Of a stretch of 14,388 nucleotides of DNA, positions 6,077 to 10,842 are shown piece by piece. The DNA comes from JACQMJ01 sp964373495 (lineage in GTDB: Bacteria; Patescibacteriota; Minisyncoccia; Sungbacterales; SURF-37): the NCBI GenBank assembly GCA_964373495.1, contig CAYJUW010000021.1:1-14388 (forward strand), read 5' to 3'. The translations under genes were made by a program, and so were the position numbers. The notes under the pieces were generated by a model. That model did not search any database. It had not been told where the DNA came from and saw only the letters and a program-made list of their open reading frames with translations. Position 1 is the first letter of the stretch; every line of letters begins with the position of its first letter.

Positions 6077-6177
6077 AGTTCGGGGTATGGCCGTGGTAGG
6101 CGGAAATACCTCACGGAATTCGCCTTCGGCTTTTGCTGCCAAACGATAGAGTCCTGCTGGAACTTAGTGCGGGGTTC
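6064..6177. repeat. Palindromic element supplying the tsaD stop codon
   Basis: GACCCCGCACTAAAGTTC (6064-6081) is matched by its near-exact reverse complement GAACTTAGTGCGGGGTTC (6160-6177), one base different in length. The interior holds a second hairpin, CCGTGGTA/TACctCACGG. The TAA that ends tsaD (6074-6076) is in the left arm. On the minus strand one frame is open through the element and includes AEGEFREVFPPTTAIPRTL, the kind of peptide such elements add when they sit inside genes. Confidence 0.7.
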
Positions 6178-6234
6178 TATTGTTTGCACCTCCTCGGACT
6201 TCGCCTTGCGGCTTGTCCTCAAAGGCCAACAATG

Positions 6235-6262
6235 AAAAACGGCCTGGCATTCTATCCAGGCC
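6235..6262 (-). terminator. Terminator of the zinc-ribbon gene
   Basis: Minus strand GGCCTGG-atagaatg-CCAGGCC, then G and TTTTT. It lies 34 bases after the stop of the 55-residue gene. Confidence 0.85.
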
Positions 6263-6296
6263 GATGCAAACCTCCGGCTTGGTTCCTGGTCGCAAT

Positions 6297-6464
6297 CTAC
6301 TGATTCGTCCAGTGCGGCGCCGGCAAGCCCTTCTTATCAGGGCAGTCCGGATTGGGGCAAGCGAGCGTGCGGGCGAGGTAGTACCCCTTTTTGGTGACAA
6401 GCCGCGATCCGCACGCGTGGCACGTAAGCGGTGCAGCTGTTCGCTTTTCCCCCTGTCCACTCAT
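6297..6464 (-). CDS. Small zinc-ribbon protein, unknown
   Basis: This is a 55-residue protein. Two knuckles, CHAC (C15, C18) and CPNPDC (C36, C41), 17 residues apart, fit a single zinc ribbon. The intervening KKGYYLARTLA segment would form the hairpin. I chose the ATG at 6464 because AAAGGGG lies about six bases upstream; the frame continues 5' without a start signal. It has a promoter at 6646-6674, a long structured leader and a strong terminator, so it forms its own transcription unit. Zinc ribbons of this size occur in nucleic-acid or ribosome-associated proteins, but no specific role can be assigned. Confidence 0.65.
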   Translation of the reverse strand: MSGQGEKRTAAPLTCHACGSRLVTKKGYYLARTLACPNPDCPDKKGLPAPHWTNQ

Positions 6465-6506
6465 GATGCGCCCCTTTCTCTTTTTTTGTTTTGGTGCTGT
6501 GGCTTG

Positions 6507-6529
6507 AAAACGGAAACCGACCGTTTCCG
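6507..6529 (-). terminator. Terminator-like hairpin in the leader of the zinc-ribbon gene
   Basis: Minus strand CGGAAAC-ggtcg-GTTTCCG followed by TTTT. It lies 43 bases before the zinc-ribbon ATG and could either end a short RNA or act as an attenuator. Confidence 0.55.
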
Positions 6530-6639
6530 GCCGGCTGATGGCACCTGAGGGTGAGCTATCTAAAATCACGCGCCGTCAGCCGACCGCGGTCGGAAGAAAA
6601 AAGCGAGAGAGTACCGTGGGGTCGCTACCGGAAGCATGC
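6507..6639 (-). ncRNA. Structured leader or small RNA candidate
   Basis: From the predicted start near 6639 to the hairpin at 6507-6529 the minus-strand RNA has three helices. A perfect 14-base palindrome CCGACCGCGGTCGG lies at 6593-6580. GGCTGACGGC (6582-6573) pairs with GCCATCAGCC (6542-6533), one mismatch. The terminator-like hairpin comes last. The palindrome's CCGACC could instead pair with the GGTCG in the terminator loop, an alternative fold of the attenuator kind. No known riboswitch core is recognised. Confidence 0.4.
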
Positions 6640-6645
6640 CCGGCT

Positions 6646-6674
6646 ACTCTAGCGCGGCTGCATATTGCCGTCAA
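6646..6674 (-). promoter_or_regulatory. Promoter of the leader RNA / zinc-ribbon unit
   Basis: Minus-strand TTGACG (6674-6669), a 17-base spacer and TAGAGT (6651-6646). It sits immediately after the terminator of the upstream small-gene cluster and would give a 175-base leader to the zinc-ribbon gene. Confidence 0.65.
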
Positions 6675-6691
6675 CAACGATTTCCACAATT

Positions 6692-6724
6692 AAAAAAAAT
6701 CCCGCCGTACGCTGGTACGGCGGG
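6692..6724 (-). terminator. Strong terminator of the small-gene cluster
   Basis: Minus strand CCCGCCGTAC-cagc-GTACGGCGGG, then A and eight T. It is the strongest terminator in the window and lies six bases after the stop of the 61-residue gene. Confidence 0.95.
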
Positions 6725-6730
6725 CGGTTG

Positions 6731-6916
6731 CTACACCCGGACAGTCGCGATATGGGTGAGTCGCTCGGAAACATTTGTGCCGAGTACTGCGGCGGTAGCT
6801 CGTGCACGGGCAAGCACAGCCCGGAACTCGCGCTCGTCGCGGATGCGCGGCAGTATCTCGAGGTAGCGTTCGAGGAGCTCGGGGGTGGCGCGGCGTTGGA
6901 TCTCCCGGATACCCAT
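6731..6916 (-). CDS. Small helical protein, unknown (61 aa)
   Basis: This is a soluble, highly charged 61-residue protein, Arg/Glu/Ala/Leu-rich (ERYLEILPRIRDEREFRAVL), probably two or three helices. GAGGGG lies three bases before the ATG, within GAGTGAGGGGACC that also contains the stop of the preceding gene, so the two are probably coupled (7-base gap). It is the last gene before a strong terminator. No family is recognised. Confidence 0.6.
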   Translation of the reverse strand: MGIREIQRRATPELLERYLEILPRIRDEREFRAVLARARATAAVLGTNVSERLTHIATVRV

Positions 6917-6923
6917 GGTCCCC

Positions 6924-7187
6924 TCACTCGGAAACGACAGAAATCTTTTTCTGCTCTATTATTTCCCAGAACTGGTCGAACGGCAGCGAGTGCCACTGGA
7001 GGTCTTTGGCCGCCCCCCGGAGAATGTCTTTACTCTCGGGGGGGAACTGGTGCATGCCGTCGCCATTTTTGAGGAATTTGCGGAGCCGTATGAGGTCCTC
7101 TTTCGTGTCTGGGTGGATGCCACCCATTCGCGTGACGATTTCCCCGTGATGGACGACGACCACCAGACTGCGTCCGGTTTGCTTCAT
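6924..7187 (-). CDS. Small protein, unknown (87 aa)
   Basis: This is an 87-residue protein with a hydrophobic strand at the start (SLVVVVHHGEIVTRMGGIHP) followed by charged, probably helical sequence (KEDLIRLRKFLK) and an acidic/aromatic tail (FDQFWEIIEQKK). It has no membrane helix and no Cys. The start is set by AGAGGAGG seven bases upstream and overlaps the previous stop in an ATGA arrangement. It is not recognised. The beta-alpha opening could be a small nucleotide- or partner-binding fold, but nothing specific supports that. Confidence 0.65.
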   Translation of the reverse strand: MKQTGRSLVVVVHHGEIVTRMGGIHPDTKEDLIRLRKFLKNGDGMHQFPPESKDILRGAAKDLQWHSLPFDQFWEIIEQKKISVVSE

Positions 7188-7291
7188 CTCGCGCCTCCTC
7201 TCGGCTGTGCTGTTGACACCGCATGTTCACCATAGACGGTGAGCCCCCACCATTTGAGTCCCCCAGACAGGCGATACCACCTCCGTGCCAT
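7184..7291 (-). CDS. 35-residue basic peptide gene
   Basis: This ORF of 35 codons begins MARRWYRLSGGLKWWGLTVY and ends QPRGGAR. It is strongly basic with a Trp-rich centre. AAAGGAGG lies six bases upstream of the ATG. Its stop overlaps the start of the 87-residue gene as ATGA, a classic translational-coupling arrangement, and it begins 15 bases after the preceding stop. Position and ribosome site make a real gene likely despite the size. It might be a leader for the next gene or an amphipathic membrane-active peptide; both are speculation. Confidence 0.55.
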   Translation of the reverse strand: MARRWYRLSGGLKWWGLTVYGEHAVSTAQPRGGAR

Positions 7292-7306
7292 AGCCCCTCC
7301 TTTCCG

Positions 7307-7546
7307 TCAGTCAGTGGCGATGGGTTCAGGTTCGCGCGGCGGGAGCGAGAGCTCGACCCGCGCCTGCTCGAGTACCTCGAGCGGCACGACACTTCTCCCG
7401 TGCGTGTCGCCGTTCTCCTGGATCAGTATGGTGCCGGGCCGCCCGGCGTAGGGGCTCCCCCGGGCCTCCTCGATGGTCAGGCAGGCTGCCATGCGGGTCC
7501 CGTAGGGGGCGCCGTTGGTGAACGGCAGGAACAGTGCGAATGACAT
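7307..7546 (-). CDS. Small protein, unknown (79 aa)
   Basis: This is a 79-residue protein beginning MSFALFLPFTNGAPYGTRMA and ending in an acidic, Pro-rich tail (SLPPREPEPIATD). The start at 7546 was chosen over an upstream in-frame ATG (7555) because AGGAGGT lies eight bases before it. The middle (PGTILIQENGDTHGRSVVPLEVLEQARVEL) looks like a beta-hairpin then a helix. It is the first gene of the 7546-6731 cluster and lies about 50 bases downstream of the tRNA-like element. No family is recognised. Confidence 0.6.
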   Translation of the reverse strand: MSFALFLPFTNGAPYGTRMAACLTIEEARGSPYAGRPGTILIQENGDTHGRSVVPLEVLEQARVELSLPPREPEPIATD

Positions 7547-7599
7547 AACCCTCACCTCCTCCCGTGCGGTGGTCTTGGATATTGGGGATGAAAAGAACT

Positions 7600-7694
7600 T
7601 GGTTGGGCTCCCCGGGACTTGAACCCGTCTCCGGGATCTCCGGAGCCGCCCCCGATAGGCAAGAATGTGCTGCCTGTCGCGGCCTGGGAACCCA
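7600..7694 (-). ncRNA. tRNA-like element, class-II-like, without a D-arm
   Basis: On the minus strand, 95 bases fold into a tRNA-like shape. TGGGTTCCC (7694-7686) pairs with GGGAGCCCA (7612-7604), followed by ACCA (7603-7600). A T-arm CGGG-TTCAAGT-CCCG (7627-7613) stacks on it, giving a 13-bp acceptor/T helix. A variable-arm-like hairpin is TCCGG-agatc-CCGGA (7644-7630), and an anticodon-like hairpin is AGGCA-gcacattct-TGCCT (7675-7657). No D-arm with G18G19 exists, and the loop lacks a proper U33, so a normal tRNA is unlikely. The 13-bp helix recalls tRNA-Sec but no TCA anticodon is present. A decayed tRNA or a tRNA mimic processed like one both fit. Confidence 0.4.
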
Positions 7695-7704
7695 TAGAAT
7701 GATA

Positions 7705-7734
7705 CAACCCTCCGCCGGAGGCCGGGGAGGGTTG
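7705..7734. repeat. Palindromic hairpin upstream of the tRNA-like element
   Basis: CAACCCTCC (7705-7713) and GGAGGGTTG (7726-7734) are exact inverted repeats around gccggaggccgg. There is no T tract on either side, so it is a palindromic repeat rather than a terminator. A minus-strand TATCAT (7704-7699) lies next to it, five bases before the tRNA-like 5' end, and could be a -10 box although no -35 is visible. Confidence 0.6.
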
Positions 7735-7762
7735 GGATTCGCCGATGGGTGAATGTGTCTGG

Positions 7763-7909
7763 TTATGCCGCCGGCTGTATCTCCAACCTCTTCCCACCTC
7801 GCGTGGCGAGAATCGTGTTGACGCAAAGCGAAATGCCAAGGACAAGGAGTCCGAGGCCTCCCGCCAGCGCCGACATGGTGAGAATTGAGGAGATTTGGCA
7901 GGGCGACAT
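7763..7909 (-). CDS. 48-residue single-pass membrane protein
   Basis: This ORF starts MSPCQISSILTMSALAGG and has one hydrophobic helix (about residues 13-35, SALAGGLGLLVLGISLCVNT) followed by a basic stop-transfer region (ATRGGKRLE). There is no Shine-Dalgarno. A well-formed promoter ends 11 bases before the ATG at 7909, implying a very short leader and leaderless-type initiation. An internal ATG at 7876 would give 37 residues and keep the helix. No family is recognised. The start at 7909 is preferred because of its distance from the promoter. Confidence 0.5.
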   Translation of the reverse strand: MSPCQISSILTMSALAGGLGLLVLGISLCVNTILATRGGKRLEIQPAA

Positions 7910-7920
7910 ATGCCGAGCGG

Positions 7921-7949
7921 AGCATAGCGCGGGGATATGTGGGAGTCAA
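7921..7949 (-). promoter_or_regulatory. Promoter of the 48-residue membrane protein gene
   Basis: Minus-strand TTGACT (7949-7944), exactly 17 bases, TATGCT (7926-7921). It follows the terminator of the preceding Cys-rich gene by 20 bases. Confidence 0.65.
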
Positions 7950-7969
7950 GCCGCTATCCACAGGGACGC

Positions 7970-7999
7970 AAAAAAAGCGCATGGGGTTTGTCCCATGCG
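7970..7999 (-). terminator. Terminator of the Cys-rich gene pair
   Basis: Minus strand CGCATGGG-acaaac-CCCATGCG, then C and seven T. It lies 18 bases after the stop of the 71-residue gene. Confidence 0.9.
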
Positions 8000-8017
8000 G
8001 CCGGCGGGGGTCGTTTC

Positions 8018-8233
8018 CTAGAGCAAATCTAGTGCATTCCGAAGTTCTGCTCGCCGCCCACGTTCGCGCACACGCGGGCACTCATCCAGTGTGCATTTGC
8101 CATACTGGTAGAGTTCACGCTTCCGGATGGGACAGCCCTGGAGTGTGCAGGGTCCGAGCATCCCCACGAGCGCTGCGCCGTAGCCCACGCCGAGCGGGAA
8201 CTCATCTGCCCCCGCGGGTCTCTCGTTGTCCAT
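8018..8233 (-). CDS. Small four-cysteine protein, unknown (71 aa)
   Basis: This is a 71-residue protein with two copies of the motif C-T-L-x-x-C-P: CTLQGCP (C29-C34) and CTLDECP (C47-C52), 12 residues apart. The four cysteines could bind zinc or an iron-sulfur cluster. The N-terminal third is Gly-rich (PLGVGYGAALVGMLGP), the C-terminus is basic and helical. The ATG at 8233 was chosen because GGGAGG lies about seven bases upstream; a GTG two codons earlier is possible. Its start overlaps the end of the 58-residue gene by 32 bases. No family is recognised, but the paired motif is distinctive. Confidence 0.65.
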   Translation of the reverse strand: MDNERPAGADEFPLGVGYGAALVGMLGPCTLQGCPIRKRELYQYGKCTLDECPRVRERGRRAELRNALDLL

Positions 8234-8378
8234 AGACACCTCCCCTCCACGGCTGCGGCCCTAGTTTAAGACGGCCGTTGCAGGTGTGGAACTTAACGAG
8301 CGGGACATGCCTGAGGCACTGCGTGCACCAGGCGGTGAGCGATTCTTCTACCGTCTTTCCCTTCATCAGGATTCGCAT
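8202..8378 (-). CDS. Small CCHC zinc-binding-like protein, unknown (58 aa)
   Basis: This is a 58-residue basic protein. WCTQCLRHVPLVKFHTC (C18, C21, H31, C33) has the spacing C-x2-C-x9-H-x-C, suggesting one bound zinc. The tail is Gly/Arg-rich. GGAGGGAGG precedes the ATG, with the core GGAGG six bases away. The gene overlaps the next one in another frame, so they should be co-expressed. A promoter sits at 8512-8484, overlapping the start of valS on the other strand. The function is unknown; nucleic-acid binding is a reasonable guess from the zinc motif and charge only. Confidence 0.55.
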   Translation of the reverse strand: MRILMKGKTVEESLTAWCTQCLRHVPLVKFHTCNGRLKLGPQPWRGGVYGQRETRGGR

Positions 8379-8417
8379 GTCCTCCCTCCGTAGCCCAGAG
8401 GCGCTAAGCGGTCGGGG

Positions 8418-8442
8418 TCCCGACCCCAGAGGGGCGTCGGGA
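8418..8442. repeat. GC-rich palindromic hairpin in the valS / small-gene divergent region
   Basis: TCCCGACCCC-aga-GGGGcGTCGGGA, 11 bp with one bulged base. There is no T tract. It falls in the predicted leader of the 58-residue gene and just upstream of the valS promoter region. Confidence 0.65.
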
Positions 8443-8483
8443 CTCAATTTTGGAAATAGCAGGAAATCTGCGATACTCTGGTG

Positions 8484-8512
8484 AAGATAGCACACGCCCT
8501 GCGTAATGGCAA
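8484..8512 (-). promoter_or_regulatory. Promoter of the Cys-rich small-gene pair
   Basis: Minus-strand TTGCCA (8512-8507), 17 bases, TATCTT (8489-8484). The -35 box lies on the valS start codon (8506-8508), so the minus-strand genes and valS are divergently and closely linked. A weaker plus-strand pair, TTGGAA (8450-8455) and GATACT (8472-8477), could serve valS. Confidence 0.55.
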
Positions 8513-10842
8513 CGGGACTTGCCAAAACCTACGACCCGAAAGCGGTTGAAGACCGCATCTACCGCGCCTGGGAGCGCTCGGGGTTTTTTAATCCCGACCG
8601 GCTGCCGCCGGTCGGCGCAGATGTACGCAGATCAAAACGCAGATCAACGCAGAGAAATCAGCGTGGATCCGCGCCTCATCAGCGTAAATCTGCGTTTTGT
8701 ATAGTGATGCCCCCGCCGAACGCCAACGGTGCCTTGCACATCGGGCATGCCGTGTTCGTGACCCTCCAGGACATTCTGATTCGCTTCTGGCGCATGCGCG
8801 GCCGCCGGACACTCTGGTTGCCCGGTGCGGATCATGCCGGATTCGAGACGCAGGTGGTGTTTGACAAGAAACTCGAAAAAGAAGGCCGCAACCGTCGCGA
8901 TATCCCGCGCGATGAACTCTACCGCCAGATGTTCGCCTTCACCCTTGAGAACAAAAAAACCATGGAGGGCCAACTCCGCAAGCTCGGCGCATCCTGCGAT
9001 TGGTCGCGCGAGAAGTTCACGCTCGACCCCGACATGGTCGAGATTGTCACCGATACGTTCGTGAAGCTCTACGAAGATGGCCTCCTCTACCGCGGCGAGC
9101 GCATCGTCAACTGGTGCGTGAAACACCAAACTACGCTCTCGGACCTTGAGATCAAATACGAGGAACGCACCGATCCGCTCTACTACATTACGTACGGCCC
9201 ACTGACGCTGGCCACGGTCCGGCCGGAAACCAAGTTCGGAGACACGGCCGTGGCCGTCCACCCATCGGACAAGCGTTACAAGAAATACGTTGGCAAAGAG
9301 ATTGGAATAGAGACTCTCGTTGGGCCTGCGAACATCAAGGTCATTGCCGATTTAGCCGTAGATCCAAAGTTTGGCACCGGCGTGATCAAGGTTACGCCTG
9401 GCCACGACCCGGCCGACTTTGAAATCGGCAAGCGCCATTCGCTCGAGGTGCGGCCGGTGATCGGCAAGGACGGCCGCCTGAACGAGAAAACCGGACCCTA
9501 TGCCGGGCTCAAGGTTGCTGAGGCCCGGAAGAAAGTTGCCGAGGACATGGAAAAGGCCGGGCTCCTCGTAAAAATTGAGCCCGACTACAAACATAACGTC
9601 GCCGTCTGCTACAAGTGCGGGGCCGTCGTCGAGCCATTAGTGATGCCGCAGTGGTTTATTCGCATGACGGCAAAGCCGCATGCGAAAACCCTAAACCCTA
9701 AACCCGAAACCCGAAACCCGCACAAAAAGTCGCTTCGTGACATGGCCGTGGAGGCGGTGAAATCCGGAAAAATCAAAATCATACCCAAGCGCTATGAGAA
9801 AATATTTTTTCACTGGATGAGGAACCTGCGCGACTGGAATATTTCGAGGCAGATTGTGTGGGGCATCAGGATTCCGGCGTGGCACAAAAGAAGTTCAAAG
9901 TTCAAAGTTCAAAGTTCAAAGTTGGACGAAGAGGTGTATGTGAGGCAGGAGCCGCCTCCTGGAACGGAGTGGGTCCAGGATCCGGATGTGCTGGATACCT
10001 GGTTTTCTTCCGGACAATGGCCGTTTGCGGCTTTGCTTGCGCAAAGTCGCCCAAAGGTAACCCTTCGACAGGCTCAGGGTATAAAACCAAAAACTGATTT
10101 CGAGACTTTCTACCCCACCGACGTTATGGAAACCGGATACGACATTCTCTTTTTCTGGGTGGCGAGGATGATCATGCTCGGGCTCTACCGGACGGGGAAG
10201 GTGCCATTTCGCACGGTCTATCTGCACGGCTTGGTCCGCGGCAAAGACCGCCAGAAAATGTCAAAATCAAAGGGCAATGTCATTGACCCTTTGGGCGTGG
10301 CCGAGCTTTATGGCACGGATGCCGTCCGCATGGCGCTCGTAGTAGGCAATCTCCCCGGCCAGGACATCATCATCTCCGAAGAAAAAATCCGGGGCTACCG
10401 CAATTTCGCCAACAAGCTCTGGAACATACACCGATTTCTCATGCTCCGCTGTCCCCCCAATCTATTGAAGTCGGACTTCCATAGATTGGGGAGGGATGAC
10501 CGGCGGCGGCTCGCGGAGCTTCGGACGCTCGTAAAGCGTGTATCACGGGACCTCGAGCGGTTCCGGTTCCACCACGCGGCCGAGGCCCTCTACCACTACA
10601 CCTGGCATACGTTTGCCGATAAAATTATAGAGTCGGCAAAGCCGCGGTTGGCATCAGATGACCCCCGCGAACGGGCCACGGCGCAGTCGCTGCTCCTCGA
10701 GATCCATATCACGCTCTTGAAGCTCCTCCACCCCTTTATGCCGTTCATCACCGAGGCGCTGTGGGGCCATCTGCCTCAGCGCGGGCGGAAGAGCTTGCTG
10801 ATGGTCGAACCATGGCCCCACGCGAGAAGCTCTAAATCCTAA
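8506..10842 (+). CDS. valS: Valine--tRNA ligase
   Basis: This class I synthetase charges tRNA-Val, one of which is encoded at the start of the window. Visible landmarks: PPPNANGALHIGHA with HIGH at 78-81, LPGADHAGFETQ, the CP1 editing domain (TVRPETKFGDTA... GTGVIKVTPGHDPADFEIG), NVAVCYKCGAVVEPLVMPQWFI, YPTDVMETGYDILFFWVARM and KMSKS at 584-588, then the anticodon-binding helices to MPFITEALWGHL. At 778 residues it lacks the C-terminal coiled-coil arm of the roughly 950-residue E. coli enzyme. Five repeat tracts are read in frame (about residues 37-65, 394-405, 463-472, 519-525, 650-662), all between conserved blocks. The stop lies in a repeat. No Shine-Dalgarno is visible. Confidence 0.97.
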   Translation: MATGLAKTYDPKAVEDRIYRAWERSGFFNPDRLPPVGADVRRSKRRSTQRNQRGSAPHQRKSAFCIVMPPPNANGALHIGHAVFVTLQDILIRFWRMRGRRTLWLPGADHAGFETQVVFDKKLEKEGRNRRDIPRDELYRQMFAFTLENKKTMEGQLRKLGASCDWSREKFTLDPDMVEIVTDTFVKLYEDGLLYRGERIVNWCVKHQTTLSDLEIKYEERTDPLYYITYGPLTLATVRPETKFGDTAVAVHPSDKRYKKYVGKEIGIETLVGPANIKVIADLAVDPKFGTGVIKVTPGHDPADFEIGKRHSLEVRPVIGKDGRLNEKTGPYAGLKVAEARKKVAEDMEKAGLLVKIEPDYKHNVAVCYKCGAVVEPLVMPQWFIRMTAKPHAKTLNPKPETRNPHKKSLRDMAVEAVKSGKIKIIPKRYEKIFFHWMRNLRDWNISRQIVWGIRIPAWHKRSSKFKVQSSKLDEEVYVRQEPPPGTEWVQDPDVLDTWFSSGQWPFAALLAQSRPKVTLRQAQGIKPKTDFETFYPTDVMETGYDILFFWVARMIMLGLYRTGKVPFRTVYLHGLVRGKDRQKMSKSKGNVIDPLGVAELYGTDAVRMALVVGNLPGQDIIISEEKIRGYRNFANKLWNIHRFLMLRCPPNLLKSDFHRLGRDDRRRLAELRTLVKRVSRDLERFRFHHAAEALYHYTWHTFADKIIESAKPRLASDDPRERATAQSLLLEIHITLLKLLHPFMPFITEALWGHLPQRGRKSLLMVEPWPHARSSKS
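8616..8699 (+). repeat. CGCAGAT-type palindromic element in valS
   Basis: CGCAGAT occurs at 8616, 8626 and 8638 with CGCAGAG at 8648. The reverse complement ATCTGCG follows at 8688, in a longer inverted arm cgtaaatctgcgtttt. It encodes about 29 extra residues (37-65), rich in Arg/Ser/Gln, ending a few residues before the CIVMPPPN strand that leads to HIGH. Confidence 0.8.
9686..9720 (+). repeat. Five 7-base units in valS (aaaccct/aaacccg)
   Basis: Two aaaccct units are followed by three aaacccg units without interruption. Translated as KTLNPKPETRNP (about 394-405), in a linker after the editing domain. Confidence 0.9.
9894..9921 (+). repeat. Four 7-base units in valS (ttcaaag)
   Basis: Four exact tandem copies of ttcaaag, translated as SSKFKVQSSKL (about 463-472). 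Confidence 0.95.
10060..10080 (+). repeat. Short palindrome CCCTTCGACAGGCTCAGGG in valS
   Basis: Imperfect inverted repeat ACCCT...AGGGT, translated TLRQAQG (about 519-525). From general knowledge this string recurs in many unrelated uncultured genomes as a dispersed palindrome. Confidence 0.75.
10455..10491 (+). repeat. 37-base near-perfect palindrome in valS
   Basis: CCCCAATCTAT (10455-10465) and ATAGATTGGGG (10481-10491) are exact arms. The interior GAAGTC-g-GACTTC continues the symmetry with one mismatch, so 17 of 18 pairs match. Translated PPNLLKSDFHRLGR (about 650-662), between the catalytic core and anticodon-binding helices. Confidence 0.85.

Noticed and set aside
7201..7240. Plus-strand TTGACA as a promoter
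   Set aside because: No acceptable -10 box at the right spacing and no plus-strand gene downstream.
7600..7694. Selenocysteine tRNA
   Set aside because: The 13-bp helix and 95-base length fit, but there is no TCA anticodon or 6-bp D-stem, and no selenocysteine gene is visible.
7705..7734. Intrinsic terminator
   Set aside because: A strong hairpin but no T tract follows on either strand.
7326..8081. Minus-strand open frame of 251 codons across the tRNA-like element and palindrome
   Set aside because: It crosses a strong terminator, a promoter and two better-supported small genes, and its composition is low-complexity Pro/Arg/Ser.
9686..9720. Telomere-like CCCTAAA repeat hinting at eukaryotic DNA
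   Set aside because: It is a five-unit tract inside a bacterial valS frame and switches to CCCGAAA; other 7-base tracts nearby explain it better.
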